A stretch of DNA of 64,000 nucleotides from Rhynchonema sp. JSB1_4 (GCA_030248065.1 JASAMV010004922.1:1-64000), one strand, 5' to 3'. Shown: positions 38,744-51,834, counted from the stretch's first letter. Made by a program: numbers and translations. The notes: generated by a model not told the origin, from the sequence alone.

Positions 38744-41700
38744 AAGCTACATATGAGACTTCGCCTGGTACGTAGATCGGCAAGGGAATGCCCGAGTAGA
38801 AATTTTTTCGAGCTTTGTGGTGAGGAACAAATAGTATAGGCCTGTCATTACGCTGTCAAATTTTAAGCGCGATCTGAGGTCGCTGTGCTGATATACGGCT
38901 ATTTGAATAACGATACGATTTAGCCTTGTGGGCACTTTTGTGCAAAGCACGTCCACAAGACAGCACCCAGTGCACGGCTATTTGAAGTTTATTTAAGGCT
39001 TCCGGTGTGTGGTCAAGGATGCGAGTACCGATTTGCCCACGAGTCAGTCGTGCTTGAACCGATTGAGTTCATATTTTAAAAGGTGCTGTACTCTCTCGCA
39101 AACTGGCTGTAGATTCTTACACTCGAGTGTGAGAAAGTAACACTAGTTAAGTGTCGCCTCACCGCTTTCAAGATGATAAGTGTTTCTTTCGTCTATACTC
39201 GCCTTCGTCATATAAGAATTACACTTGTGAGTGTAGCTTTACCCTCGCGCTCGTTCGGTGTAACTTTTTTGTTTTCTGCTCCCTGGCCGAGTTGCGGAAA
39301 ATGCATGCAATTTCCCGTTGAGGTAATATTTTATTTAAGAGCGCGGGGGAATAGTAACAGATAGGTGTCAATGGAGTAGGGTTCACAAATCGAAAAAAAT
39401 GGATTTCGCTCATATTGCACAAAAAGTTGACTACTACACTTACTAAGACACATACAAAATTTTGGTTCCAAAATCCAAAGCATTAAATAGTTATGGGCGC
39501 ATTTAAGTGGGCAGGTCGAAGATTTCTTGAAATTCCAAAAATGTACCAAGTTTATGTTGATGAGGCTGTCATTTGTTTTAGATCGGGTGCTATTTAATGA
39601 AAATCACACATAATAGTCAATTTGTTATCTACTTTTCAACCATGTAAAAATAAAGGCAAAAATTCGCTGAATTTTCTCTTCCGTTGAATTTTTCAAAAAT
39701 CAGCTCTGAAATTTAATGCATATCAAAAACAACCAATTTTAAAAAAGTCCTCACCGACGAATTCTTTCTATTTGGTCTCAAAATGTGCGCCATAAAATTC
39801 TGATATTGGTTTATAAATCTGGTTTGTGACAAATTTGAATATCTCCTGAAAAGTTTAGATAAAGAACATTTTTTTTGTTTTTTTTCTCACTTTTTTGTCT
39901 TTTTCTTTGCACGGATTCACATTGGAGAAACGACCGATGTGGGTGTCACGAACGGCAACACGATGCTTGTCAATGCAGTCTGAAAGTAAACAGCTTGTTC
40001 ATGACACATGACAAGCTATCAAAATGGATACAAGTTCAGAAATGCGTGCGTGTGTCTGTCGCGCAGGTTCAAACCCTGTAGCGTGTCTTTTTTTTGCGTC
40101 GCGGGTTTTGGGTGAACGTTTTACCATTATTACTTTTTATTTCGTAACTTGATGCAATGCAAAAACATTTAGAAATAGGCAAGAGTTGAAACAAACGAAT
40201 AGCCATTCACAGATTTGCTGCATTTTCCTAACAAACGGTTGCCTTGAAAAGCACATAAATTGAAAGCACTCTCGTGGTATTTACAGTTACGAAACACATA
40301 TGTAGGTTTCAGCAACATACACATCAGAACTAATATTTGGCAATCACATGCATCAATTTTTACATATTCCATCATTATTGAGCTGCGTACCACGATACAA
40401 CAAGAAAGAAAATAAAACGACGAAACTTTTTTGCTTCATACTAACATAAATTGCCGACAATATTTAAATTTGTCACAAACCAGATTTGTACGCCAATACC
40501 AGAATTTTATGGCGCAAATTTTGAGACCCAACAGAAAGAATTCGTCGGTGAGGACTTTTTTAAAATTGGGTGTTTCTGAGAAGCACTCGTTTTTTTGACA
40601 TTTTTTAAAAAAATGCAATGGAAGAGAAAACATCCAATGTCATGCAACTATTTTTGCGCAGCTGAAAAGCGGACAAAAAACTGCTGTGAGTGTGCAAATT
40701 TCAGCACCGAATGTAGTTTATCGGCTGAGATCCAATTGGATTCACATTCATTTTTTCAGCAATTTTCATTTTTAAATTTCCCAAAAAATGCAAACCGAGC
40801 ACCTTTAGATTGAAATTACTGAAAGTATACTTAAATTTGGAACGCCAAACTTGGTGAGCATTCCTAAACATGTTGTGGCATTGATTTCCCATCAAAAAAA
40901 CCATATCCAAAATTTCAGTTTTGTGAACCGTAGTTTGCGATTCTTACCACCCCACGCTCTTAATTTCATTTATAATAATGCGCAACCTGATTTACCCACA
41001 ATGGAAGACAATATACAGTACAAACCTAATACACTGTCCGGCAAAGAGTGGTACTTTATTAGCAATAGCACTTTATTTCGTTTCAGACACGAAAAGGGTG
41101 GTAAACATCAACAACCGCTCGAGGCGTGAGAGTAGCGATGAATACCTAGGTTTTCTGCACCAATTACATAAAGAGTTGGAGTACATTTGCATGAATATAA
41201 TAATGCAATATTATAATTATAAAGAACAACCAAAACTAAAAAAATTCCGCAGAATTTAGACATGACTTATTTGTATTAGTCTGATATTAGTCTGATTTAG
41301 ACTGTATTAGTCTTACACAGCATGAGCATCACTGAATTCATCAAACAACAAAACTTGAGTGAACAATAAAAAACCGACCAATGACAGGCTTAAAAAGACC
41401 AAAAGCTAACATTTCGCGAAAGACCGCACAACATATGAATTACAAGAAAGAAAAATGCCCTAAGGGGCATAAACGATATATGGTTCCCACCCAACACTAA
41501 TGGACTGACATAAAAGAACGATACTAGCTAACTCATGCGGTTGATGTTTCCTAAAATAAACACACTAATGCTAGAACAGATAAACATGTTGCAAACTCGC
41601 AACTTGATGCCCAATATCAGAGTTTGAACCATATTCCTCAGCGCTTGCTGTATTTTTGTTTTGAACCAGTATATACCCCGACGATGTCGAAACTCGGTGC

Positions 41701-41818
41701 AGGCTTTTATTTGAACATTGATTTTATGTTTTAACTTCTAACAACTGTGTAATTTTGCACATGCAAAAGTCGCGGTTACGAGCGCAACTAGCCGATTTTT
41801 TTGTGTTTGAGATGCTTT

Positions 41819-42155
41819 GTTATATTTATAGCCTACCCACAGTTGTGATGGAAGTGTGATATTTACTGTCCTATGAAGCCCTAATGCTATTGTTGTTCAT
41901 CGATCGAAATCCAAAATTCAAGCTCTGACGTGTCTTGAGAAAAGTAGTGTTCATTGAGGTCCATGCGTTGGACTAGGAACTGCAACCGGCCTTATATCCG
42001 CACCAGCGTCTACGATGCCTTCAATTGAACGACTTCTGGCCAAGATACGTTAGAGCTACAATCTTGGATTTTGATCGATGAATAACAATAACATTGGGGC
42101 TTCATCGGACAATAAGTATCACACTTCCATCACAACTGTGGGTAGGCTATAAATA
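41819..42155. mobile_element. MITE with about 100-bp terminal inverted repeats
   Basis: TATAGCCTACCCACAGTTGT ... CATCGATCGAAATCC at the left, inverted at 42050-42155. 337 bp, no coding capacity. Confidence 0.78.
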
Positions 42156-42945
42156 TGACGGAAGCGAAAATTTGGTAAAATTATGAATTTTGTGTAAAAT
42201 TCATTTGTTGCTCGTACCTCCAAGGATGCAGACGAACCAACATAGATTTGCACATTATTAACAACAATATGATTTTTACTATCTGGCGTGCCATACATGT
42301 CACCTCCGTACATTGTTATTAAAATAGGAAAATATGGCACAGAAGCGCGCCCTGGGTCCCCAAAAAATGCAAAAAAGCTGAGGCTCACCACAGCTGAGCG
42401 AGCTTTTGTCGAAACTTAGCAGCGATGGAAAATCGGTCTTGGATCGCTTGTATAGCGTGATAAATGGGCTTTTTACCTGCTTTATAGTAAAGCTCTGTGC
42501 GCTCTCTACATGGCCGAAAAATACAACGGAAAATTTTTTTTCGGAAATGTCCGTGGTTTTAGAAAAATAGCGCGCGCTGTGGTAGTACCAAAAAAACGAA
42601 TATGGTCCTAAATTGGAGCCAAGGCGTTTATAAAACATTTGTGACCAAACAGCACACAAAAAACTTGCGAAACAGATCGGTATTTTAATTTCAATTTGCG
42701 GAGATAGGGTCACAATTTTTTACCTTTCAGCCCTCCGGGCTCAGACAGGGTGCTGATATGGGAAAAAATTTCTTGGCCGTGAGTGTTTTGGACCGGCGGA
42801 CGGGCAATTGAGCAAAGCACATTTGAGCAAGACCACTTTGAGCAAGTGCAAACGAGCAGAGTCCAAAAGAGCAGAACCTAAAAACGAATAGGCTTGAGCC
42901 TAAGCCTAAGCCCAAACACAAAACTAATTTTAAGTGTATGCCTAA

Positions 42946-44655
42946 TTATAAAAATGGAAAGTTGTGACAGATTAATATTATCTATTAGTAGAAGACACCA
43001 TAAAAAGTGAGAGCTTGATGAAGGCAGCAATGAAAAGGAAAAAACAGAGAAATAAATGAAGGCAAAAAAGCGAGCAAGAGCAAATTTAAAAAATTGCGCA
43101 AAAATAAAAATTTTTTGTGCAAAATACCAAATAAACTAACAACCTAGCCCCATAGAAAGCAGAGAAAAAACGAGTTCTTAGAGAATCGGCTTTTACAACC
43201 AGACTAGGAAAATTAGAAATTAAATTAACGAAAAAAGAAATTAATAATAGCTAGATAAATGGCTGTCTTGTTTCGGCCATGAATGTAGACAAGCACCGAT
43301 TCAGAACAGCAGTTAGGCCTGTACTTAAAAAAGTACACCCAGGCGGGTCTTCAGTACATCCTGCTGTTCTACCTGCAACTAACTGGGGCAAAAAAGGTAA
43401 AATTTAAAAAACAGAAGGCAAAAACTGAGGCTGAAGATAAAAACAAGCGCGATAAAGGCAGGAAAATACATAAAAAACATGTGTAAATACGTGAATGGCG
43501 GAGCAAAAAACATAGAATGCGATCCAAAACAGAAATAAAAACGAAAAATAAAAAACTCACGGTATCGGAATCCGAGTCAGATCCTGAAGACGAACCAGAG
43601 TGACCATCGTCATCGCGTCTTCGTTTATTGCCGCGTTGTCGAACATGTCCAGGCATTATTGATTTCAAAGGAAATTAATTGTTGGTGAATATTACTGGCA
43701 GGCTGGATTGATGTCTAAAAATTTTCAAAAAATGAACTAAAACAAGGACAAAGAGAGGGACCAAAGCAGGGGGGAATAAACATAATAAACCGAAATTCAA
43801 AGCAACAGACTGTAGGACATCTATAAAAAATCAGAGCTAATGCAGTGAGCAAAATCTTTTCGATCATAGAGCCCATATCTGGTGAACAGGATAGCATTGC
43901 GTTCGAACAGCTTAATAAGCACCATTTATATGTCCTTATCACAGACATTTTTAAGACGTAATGCGGTGATAGTTAATTTAATGTTATGTTTGAAATCGTG
44001 GAATTAAGTGCAAACACGCAAAAATCGTAGCGCCTGCTAATAGAAGGTATTATACACAACATTAGAATGCACGGCACTCAACGGATCAGAATATTTGATT
44101 ATTTCGAAATCAAAATCTCTGGTTTTGTCGTAAATAGAAATGTCTGTTTGAAACGCTTGACTGACCCTAATATTCAAATCAAGGAAAACACAATTCGAGG
44201 AACTATCATTTGTACGTTCAAGTGTAAGATCAGCGCCATAAATATCAGAAGCAATAGTCAAAAAATTGGGAAAATTGACTGCAAGAACATCATCCACATA
44301 ACGGAATATACGACGATATCGATCTTCAAAATAGTGCTTATTGCTCCTAAGAAACACAAACTCTAGCCATGAAAGCGTAAGGTCTGCAATCAAAGGACTT
44401 GCATTGCCTCCCATTGGAATACCACATTTTTGCTGAAAAATCCGACCACCAATAAGTACAAAAGGGTTGTCTATTATAGCGGTTACCAATTCAGCAACGT
44501 CTGACTGTCGCATAACGTTAAAGCCCTTATCCTTAAATGCGATATCATTAGTAAAGAAACAGCTAGAGTACTGTCCTGTGTATTTTACTGCCAAATAACT
44601 AGATGCTGAGTTACGAAAACAGAAACCGATTAATTCCAAAATACAACTTTTTTTT
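42946..44655 (-). mobile_element. Decayed Penelope-like retroelement inserted in the TTAGGC-like tract
   Basis: About 1.7 kb replacing the centre of the split element. Contains the reverse transcriptase fragment at 44037-44639, further in-frame remnants with several stops to about 43800, and a short serine/aspartate-rich frame at 43560-43654. Truncated at its 5' side. Neither a GIY-YIG endonuclease nor long terminal repeats are visible. Confidence 0.65.
44037..44639 (-). pseudogene. Reverse transcriptase fragment, Penelope-like
   Basis: 200-codon open fragment of a reverse transcriptase. Visible motifs are QQKCGIPMGGNASPLIADL (palm motif B) and RRIFRYVDDVLAVN (YVDD catalytic motif C), followed by NCVFLDLNIRV and SIYDKTRDFDFEI. 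The GIPMG..AP..ADL and FLDL.I arrangement is that of Penelope-like elements. The N-terminal fingers are missing. Downstream the homologous frame continues but is broken by TAG and TAA codons, so it is inactive. Assignment to Penelope-like rather than another non-LTR group is from motif memory. Confidence 0.72.
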
Positions 44656-45093
44656 CTAAGCCTAAGCCTAAGCCTGATACCAAAATCAACCTAAGCCTAA
44701 GCCATTGGAACAAATAAGTGCTCTGGTCTTTTGGCCCTGCTCTTTTTCACTTGCTCAAAGTGGTCTTGCTCAAATGTGCTTTGCTCAATTGTCCGGGAAC
44801 CTTTGGACCAAGCCCAGTTACCGTGCCAAGTTTCAATGAGATTGGTTTTGGTCACATATATATGGCGGAGACCCTTTAAAATATCAACCCAATCGGTTGA
44901 AGCACGACTGACTTATGGGCAAATCAGTGGTCGCATCCTTGACCACACGAAAGCGCGAAATTGAAAGCTTCAAAATATAGCCATACACATGTCCGCACAG
45001 GGATCTCAGATCGCACTTAAGTGCGTAGAGGGCCCAAAATGCTTGTTTTTCACCATATAATCCAAAACAATTCTACTCGGGGACTTTTTCCAG

Positions 45094-45158
45094 GCAAGGT
45101 CTTATCTTATAAGGATTATCTCGATACCAGATTTGTCACCATCGACCCAGTGCCCCCG
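45094..45158 (+). CDS. Candidate exon downstream of the TRPM-like gene
   Basis: Between a good acceptor, GACTTTTTCCAG, and a strong donor, CCG|GTAAGT at 45158/45159. Entering in phase 1 (as the exon at 35994-36172 leaves), it reads KVLSYKDYLDTRFVTIDPVP. Phase agreement and good splice sites are the only support, and the intron would be 8.9 kb. No domain recognised. Confidence 0.3.
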
Positions 45159-46014
45159 GTAAGTGCCATTGTTTGGTGGTTTGTTTATACTGTATGCACG
45201 TACAGCGTGGTAAAAAGTTCCTCTCCTAGGTTAAATGGGGATCCAGGCTGTGGGGGCAAAGCACCAAACTTATTCAACGTCTTACAGATTCTGGTCGACA
45301 TTCTACCAATTACAATCCCATTTACAGAATTTTGATTGAAGCAATCGACCGAGACCAGCATCGTCAACGCGCAGGCCTGTGCTGATCTGTTTTTTTTTTC
45401 TGGCAAAATCTGCCTTCAAAGGAGAGCCTTTTCCTCCTTTTTCTGGAGAACTAGAAAAATTATGATTTTCGAGTTTAGGCCTAAAAATTGGTGTAGGGAT
45501 CCTCTGGGAGGCCCGAAACAAGATTCTCCGAGCTAATATTTCAAAAATTGATACATCGTGCCAGCAGATGTTTCAAAAAACTATGAATTGAAAGATTTTA
45601 GGGTCAAATTCAGTTTGGGTAAGAAATGGTCGGCTTGCATCAGATTGTGCACGTGGCGTGATGGCGTGCTTAGAGACGTTTCAAATGTGGACACGCGTGC
45701 CCGCAGATGTTTCAAAAATGGCAAATTAAAGCATTTTTGGGTCAAACTGATTTTGAGCTGCAAATGGTTGGTTTGGCTATGATTCGATATGTGGTCTGGC
45801 GAAACGAAATCACCGGGTCAACACCCCAAAATGCCACATGCTCCAAGAGACTAAATAGTCCCATTATTGAAACATAAGTCAAATAACGTGCACTGGTCCT
45901 TTCGCTGGGCCGAAACAACAACGTGTCACTTGTCTTGCACAAAGGCGTGCCCGCAAAGCGCCTTATAGTCTGACCAATAGCATTGGTATTTTTGGTTCAA
46001 TGCAGTCCTCAAGG

Positions 46015-46667
46015 CAGGGTTGGAAAAAAAATTTTTTTTAAACAAGTTTTTTTTAAAAAAAATTTTTAAAAAAAAAAATTTTTTTTTTAAAAAGTCTGAG
46101 ATTCGGGGAAATTTTACCAAATTTGCCTAAAAAACGCGCAAAATCGCGAAAAAATGCAACTTTAATTGACAAGTCACTTTTGTGACTTGGTTTGCATCAC
46201 TTATCAAGGGTGTTTACGTCATTTAGGTACGATCCAACAGTCTGTGCTTGATATGGACCGATGATTGCTGCTCTGTGGTATCGGACACAACAGTTTGTGG
46301 CCGAACAAGCAAGATTCACTCATAAACCACACAGAATTGAGAATATAAGCTGCAGAAATACTTGTCGGGCAGCTGAATCAGTCGTATATGACCGACCTGA
46401 TGGGGTATGACATCGAAGTACCATGTAGGCACATGCATACTGTGTCCCATGTACCAAGGGAAGGTATAATAACATCATGGGGTATCTTAGGTACCAAATA
46501 CATGCCCCAAAGGTGATTTTGTGAAGAAAATTTGTCGACCCTTGAGAAAAAATGACAAAAAATAACCCCCAAAAAGGCCATTTTTGGACGTTTTAGAACA
46601 TTTTGTTCCCCCGAAAATTTAAAAAAAACCTTCTTTTAAAAATAAAATTTTTTTTTGCCCAACCCTG
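46015..46667. mobile_element. hAT-like element, family B, copy with perfect target duplication
   Basis: CAGGGTTGGAAAAAAAATTT to TTTTTTTTGCCCAACCCTG, flanked by CCTCAAGG at 46007-46014 and 46668-46675. 653 bp, opposite orientation to the copies at 13.7 and 31.7 kb. Confidence 0.88.
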
Positions 46668-47475
46668 CCTCAAGGCAATCCAGTCAGTTTGGGTGAAACG
46701 TGGTTTGAGCTGGATGTGGTTGGTTTGGTTCTGATCCAAAAAAGTTTTGGCGTGGTGGTGTGAGCACGTCATGTGCAACATTGACACAGAAGATCACCTA
46801 CGTATAAGGTGGACCAAGAAAAATGGTTTTGAACATACCGTAGATGTGCCTGAAAAGTGCATCAAGGGTACTTTATGTCGAGGAATCCGAATCCGGGATC
46901 CGCTTCGTCACGTGTCCATCTTAATCTGCTTGAAGGGTGCTCACCTCTTTTGGGTCGAAGCACGGATTTTTCTCAAAATCCGGTACAATTGTGCCTCATA
47001 AAGCTCAAAGAAATGCCACATACCAATTCCGATTCAAGCCGATCATTATTATTATTATTATTCTGCTGGCAACTTCGGAACAAATTCCATATGTGGGGTC
47101 AAAAGACCCGAACGGCCTGCACTAACAATTACAACCGCTCAAAACTAAGCTCAAATAATATCACATATGTATCTCAATAAGGATATCACATATCACCGAA
47201 ACTAAGCTTTTAAGCGGCTTCATTGCTTCCGTTCCCAGAAGGTGACGATCACATTTAGTGTCCAAAACTGGAAGTGCGCTCCCTCCATGGGTTTGTGGTT
47301 AGGCGATCATCGGTGCGCAGGGTTGGGTTGAGACGTGCAGTAACCCTTCTTTGTCCACTTCTTCGTCTTCCGGTGTTATTATGTAGCTGTTGTCTTGGTT
47401 TTTGTTTAGCCATCGAATTCGTACCAGCGTTCATTCAGCCATCGATGGTTTGAAGGATTTTTTATTTGGCCAAAG

Positions 47476-48517
47476 TTAAGGTGGAGTTATACTCGGGTAC
47501 AAAGGGCTTTGGAGACAGCAATATAGACAATAAAGACGAATTGTCCTCACGAGCGAGTTACACTTTGTCCATAACCAAGTATAACTCACTTTGAGGACAT
47601 CCTTTGAAGACACTGCTTTGAAGACAATTTGTCCCCAAAGCAAGAGTTCAACGAGCTGAACTTTTGGCTTGTCGACATACAACATAACGGCAAATACCTC
47701 ACGTTACACGCAACTTAGCGATTCAATACTTACTCAGTGGACTCACACCACACTTCAGAATATTCAAAAACGTTGATGCACGACACCAGCCACACCTCGG
47801 ACCAGCCCTAAGCCAACGATTTTCCTGGGGAAGAAAAATGGGAACTCCCCCCATTTTTTGGAGCCTAAAGAAGACTTTACGGGTGTGATTTGAGTCAGAA
47901 AAAATAGAAAATGTTGATACTAAATCGTAAACATCGCAACCTAAAAGAAATAACAAGGTATAATGCTCGAACAATCCATAAAACGCTCCTGCCCCGAAAA
48001 AAATAGAAGACCAACCTCACTTTCTGTGTCGAGTGACATTGTTTTGAAGAGGTTTCTCGATCTCAGACTGAATATTATTTGCTGCATATTTTTAGAAGCA
48101 AAAACTAATGTGGCACATCAACTCTATCAGGATATTTGGAGCAGAATGCTCCCCACTGACAGCAGCCGATGGGCAACATTGTTTCTTGTTGGGGTCCGAC
48201 TACTAACAAAGTTCCTTGGTGTTTCCGAACAATAGTGAAGGTTTACAATGACATTTTTAATCAGTTTAATTCCACACGCTATTCAGCAATTCATTAAATT
48301 GACAGTTTTTCGTCATCCAACAATTTTTAGGTAAATTCCGTTTTCTTATTCTCTTTCTTTCGTTTCTTGGTTGTACCACGTTTTGTCTTCAAAGCCTTGT
48401 ACCTTCCGTGTCTCCAAACCTTGGTACATTGTACCTTTTTGTCTTCATGTCTGCATTGTAGACATGAAGACAGTTTGTCTTCAAAAGGCTTTGTACCTGA
48501 GTATAACTCCACCTTAA
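47476..48517. mobile_element. MITE with TTAA-flanked terminal inverted repeats
   Basis: TTAAGGTGGAGTTATACTCG at the left and GAGTATAACTCCACCTTAA at the right, with further inverted pairing through GTACAAAG. TTAA at both ends suggests piggyBac-type TTAA duplication, although the inverted repeat does not start with the usual CCC. About 1.04 kb, no transposase. Confidence 0.7.
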
Positions 48518-49618
48518 CTGTTGAAGTTGCTGTTGTTGTGGAGATCGTTTGGTCAGATCCGGGTCAGTTTGGTGATGATGGCAATTATACTTGAAAGCCA
48601 AAAAAATTCAAAAGCTCAGCGTCAGTGCAAAATCTCAATCCAAACTTATTTCTGCTCAAGCCGATCATTTTCAGCTTTAAACCAGTTTGCGCCAAAAATG
48701 TTTCGATTTGTCCTTTTGAAACATTAACGGGTACGAGTGGCATTTTTTAAACTTGTTTGAAACAACCCACCACTCTCTCACATGTCGATTCTGATGCCAA
48801 CCCAACAATTATCGTCCCGTTCGTAGTTTGAACAAAGAATGTTATAAAGGCAAGCTTTTGAAACATCAGTGGGCGCGCAGCGTCACTTTTTGAGACGTCC
48901 GAAGCAAACCGACCACTTCCAGAACAAATGAAATTTCACCCAAAAATGTTTCAAAAGCCAAAATTTGAAACATCCACGAACACTTGAGGCATTTTTTTGA
49001 AACTTTTAAAGACAAGCCGCCACTTTTGGGGTTCACCCGGTGATTTCGTTTCGCCAGACCACATATCGAATCATAACCAAACCAACCATTTCCAGCGCAA
49101 ACTCAGTTTGACCCAAAAATGTGTCGGTTTCCATTTTTTGAAACATCTGCGGTCACGCGTGTCGATTTTTGAAACATTAGCCCGCGGATTCTTGTCTCAG
49201 GCCTCCCAGAGGACCCCTACACCAATTTTGAGGTTTAAAGTGGAAAATCATGTTTTTTTCAATTTTCGTAAAAAAATCCTGTGAAGTCAGATGTTGCCAG
49301 AAAGGTCAACACAGGTCACAAACCGACAATTACTCTTTCCGTTAGGTTACGGTTGCTTTAGAACGACACTGGGCGAATGAATGTTTCACTCGCGCCAACT
49401 CACCACCAGCAGACCAACACACCAACATCTGGGAACAATACGTTTGACGACTACACTGGATCGAGTTGCACTGTCGTAACCCAAAAAATAAAAAGAGATT
49501 CGTGGCCTATCTTAAAACGTTATAAATGTCGGTTTTTGGGAAGCGCTGGTCCGAAATATTACATGTTCCTATGCATGTATGTAGATGGGACTGAAATCGG
49601 ATGAATGTCGACTAGAAT

Positions 49619-49905
49619 CTCTCTCTCTCTCTCTCCGTCTCTCCCTCTCTCCCTCTCTCCGTCTCTCCGTCCTCTCCCTCTCTCCCTCTCTCCGTCTCTC
49701 CGTCTCTCCCTCTCTCCCTCTCTCCGTCTCTCCGTCTCTCCCTCTCTCCCTCTCTCCGTCTCTCCGTCTCTCCCTCTCTCCCTCTCTCCCTCTCTCCGTC
49801 TCTCCGTCTCTCCCTCTCTCCCTCTCTCCGTCTCTCCGTCTCTCCCTCTCTCCCTCTCTCCGTCTCTCCGTCTCTCCCTCTCTCTCTCCCTCCCTCTCCC
49901 CGAAA
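49619..49905. repeat. CT-rich minisatellite (CTCTCTCC / GTCTCTCC units)
   Basis: Eight-base CTCTCTCC and GTCTCTCC units alternate in higher-order blocks of four to six units. Long serine/leucine/proline frames and arginine/glutamate frames on the other strand are by-products. Confidence 0.93.
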
Positions 49906-51600
49906 TGTTCAATATCCTGGCCCAGAGAACATCGCGCTGCCGGTGTTGCGGGCGACATCCTGGCCCGTACACGAGAACACCGCACTGCCGGCACTGCGAG
50001 CGACGGGCAAGGTCAGAAGAGACAAGGGTCAATGCGAAATACTGCAGATGCAGAGTCACGTGCAAATGCCAAAACTGCTGAAGAATATTCTAAAAGAAAA
50101 AGTGAACATATTCAACAAATTGCTGTCCATTGCAATATTTTGATTGACTTACCACTGTACTTTGCTCCACATGCCGTACTTCGTTTGCTCCCCATTTTAA
50201 AGCAGCAATGTGTTTTTCTACTAAGTGCGTGAATAATGGGATCTGTGTTCTTGTTGGCCGTGTCTTTTTGCTCAGTATTTCATTAGCCTTTTGTTTTCAT
50301 GTCCTTTTTGCTTTTCTGCTAGTTGAATAGATTTTGTTTAGCATCTTCTATCGTATGTCTTCTACAGCACCTGAAAAATGACAGTCTTTTGCTTGTGTGT
50401 GGATTTTGTTTAAATCTCTTGTGTGTTGTGAAATAATTTTGCCGACAAACCATCGTAAAGAAATAGAAAATTGTGAAAGTTTGACTGGATGTGTTCCTTC
50501 ACTTACCGGAGCAAGTTCCTTTACTTTGACGTGAATTTATGAGAAAACAGCCTTGTTCACGGTAAACACAAGCGCAAATTATGGGGACGCACAAGAGTCG
50601 GGAATAATTAGGAAAATGTTTGCGGATGCTCACGCGGGTTTACCGGGAAGTGAATTCTGACCAAATGTTTACTCAGATTTACGCGTTTTTTTTGTATCTT
50701 AATGCATTGGAGCAAATTTGCATAAACATCCGTAAATTCTAGGCTTTTCACTGTGAAAGTGGGTCACGAAAGCCTGAAACACATGTTTGTAATGTTGAGA
50801 AGCCGCCGCGATACTTGCTGGCTCAGAACAGGGAGCGCACTATGGTGCAATTGTAACTGTTTGTTTAAACTCAGCACGTTTGCGTCAACGAAACGTCCGT
50901 CCATGGACATACATATTGTACATCCGTGTTTCGTATGGCCCAGGGTTGTTGTCCGGCGGACGTTCGATGCCGACCAGCGCTCCTGTTACTGCTCTCTCGG
51001 CCCGTCTCAATTAAGTAAAAAAATACTCAATCTGCGAGTGGTATCGCACCAACGAAAATTTGAGTGCACTTTTTACTCAATTGAGTGGGATTTGCGGCAC
51101 TCGCAAAAGAGTGATTTGCGTTTCAAAAATGTTTCATGTGCGGTACGCAAATTGAGTAGTTTCTTTTTCGATTTCATTTTTATTGCAACGTTTATGGAAA
51201 TTAATGACACAAATTAGGGGAATGAAATGAAGCACAATCCGAATAAAAACGAGCAATGATGCGCTTGATATCTTACACTACACAAAATGCGATGCAAAAC
51301 AATCAGAAAACCTGACACAAACAGGTGCTGGACTCGGGCTTTCTTTAGAATAGACCTACAAACACTTTAACGAATAAATAGAGTTCCCAAAATAGTAACA
51401 CCCCTAAATGATCTCTGTGAGGAATTAATCACCCAAAGGGAAGTCCTCGAAAATAAATCAACCAAAAGCAAATCCTCGAAAATAAATCAACCATAGGGAA
51501 ATCATCGATAATACATCCCCCAAAACGACCTAAATAGCACACCTAAAAATGCTGTCCTCCCCGCAACGACAGTAGCCCCGTCCCGAATACAGCCTGCTAC
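49906..51600. other. No gene recognised
   Basis: Short frames only. A palindrome built from CTCAATT / AATTGAG and GCGAGTG modules lies at about 50995-51170. The rest appears unique and AT-rich. Confidence 0.4.
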
Positions 51601-51619
51601 AAAAAAACGCAGCCTTAAA

Positions 51620-51755
51620 GGCCTGACTATACTTCGTTCTCTCAGAGAACAAAGAACAAATTCTCGCGCGCTGATTGGCTGTTGAACATACGTGGACCAA
51701 TCAGCGCACGATTATTTGTTCTTTGTTCTCTGAGAGAACGAAGTATAGTTAGGCC
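51620..51755. mobile_element. 136-bp palindromic MITE
   Basis: GGCCTGACTATACTTCGTTC and its inverse at the right edge. Stem about 55 bp, with internal CTGATTGGCT / ACCAATCAG modules. Confidence 0.82.
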
Positions 51756-51834
51756 TCAAAACAACCACATGGACGAGACGGGGGAAGAAATAGAGCTCCT
51801 TCTAATGTAGCCCAACAGATGCAGTCCCCCGGAG

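Larger units (their letters stand above)
36173..42794. other. Long putative TRPM intron or downstream region
   Basis: No gene recognised. Holds several hairpin elements listed separately, an inverted pair at about 39735-39845 and 40458-40572 (CCTCACCGACGAATTCTTTC and its inverse), a relative of element D at 37790-38010 and AT-rich unique sequence. The 90-codon frames at 40851-41259 have no recognisable features. Confidence 0.45.
42795..44801. mobile_element. TTAGGC-containing element, copy 3, split by a retroelement
   Basis: Left part 42795-42945 and right part 44656-44801 match the two halves of the intact copy at 31966. The outer flanks carry the perfect 8-bp duplication TTTGGACC (42787-42794 and 44802-44809). 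The break lies inside the CCTAAG-rich centre. Confidence 0.82.
45370..49320. mobile_element. Large composite element with about 350-450 bp inverted ends
   Basis: Left arm (about 45370-45840) and right arm (about 49000-49320) are diverged inverted copies sharing GGCCTCCCAGAGGA, TTTGACCCAAAAATG and GGTGATTTCGTTTCGCCAGA modules. Two younger elements sit inside (46015-46667 and 47476-48517). No transposase found, so it is non-autonomous or decayed. Confidence 0.65.

Noticed and set aside
43780..44036. Reassigned stop codons (TAA/TAG as sense) in the reverse transcriptase continuation
   Set aside because: The ONECUT and lectin exons end normally at TAG and TGA, so the stops are best read as decay of a truncated retroelement.
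49559..50232. Ser-Leu-Pro-Ser and Arg-Glu-rich frames of 140-215 codons
   Set aside because: Products of the CT minisatellite, open in several frames and on both strands, as expected for such repeats.
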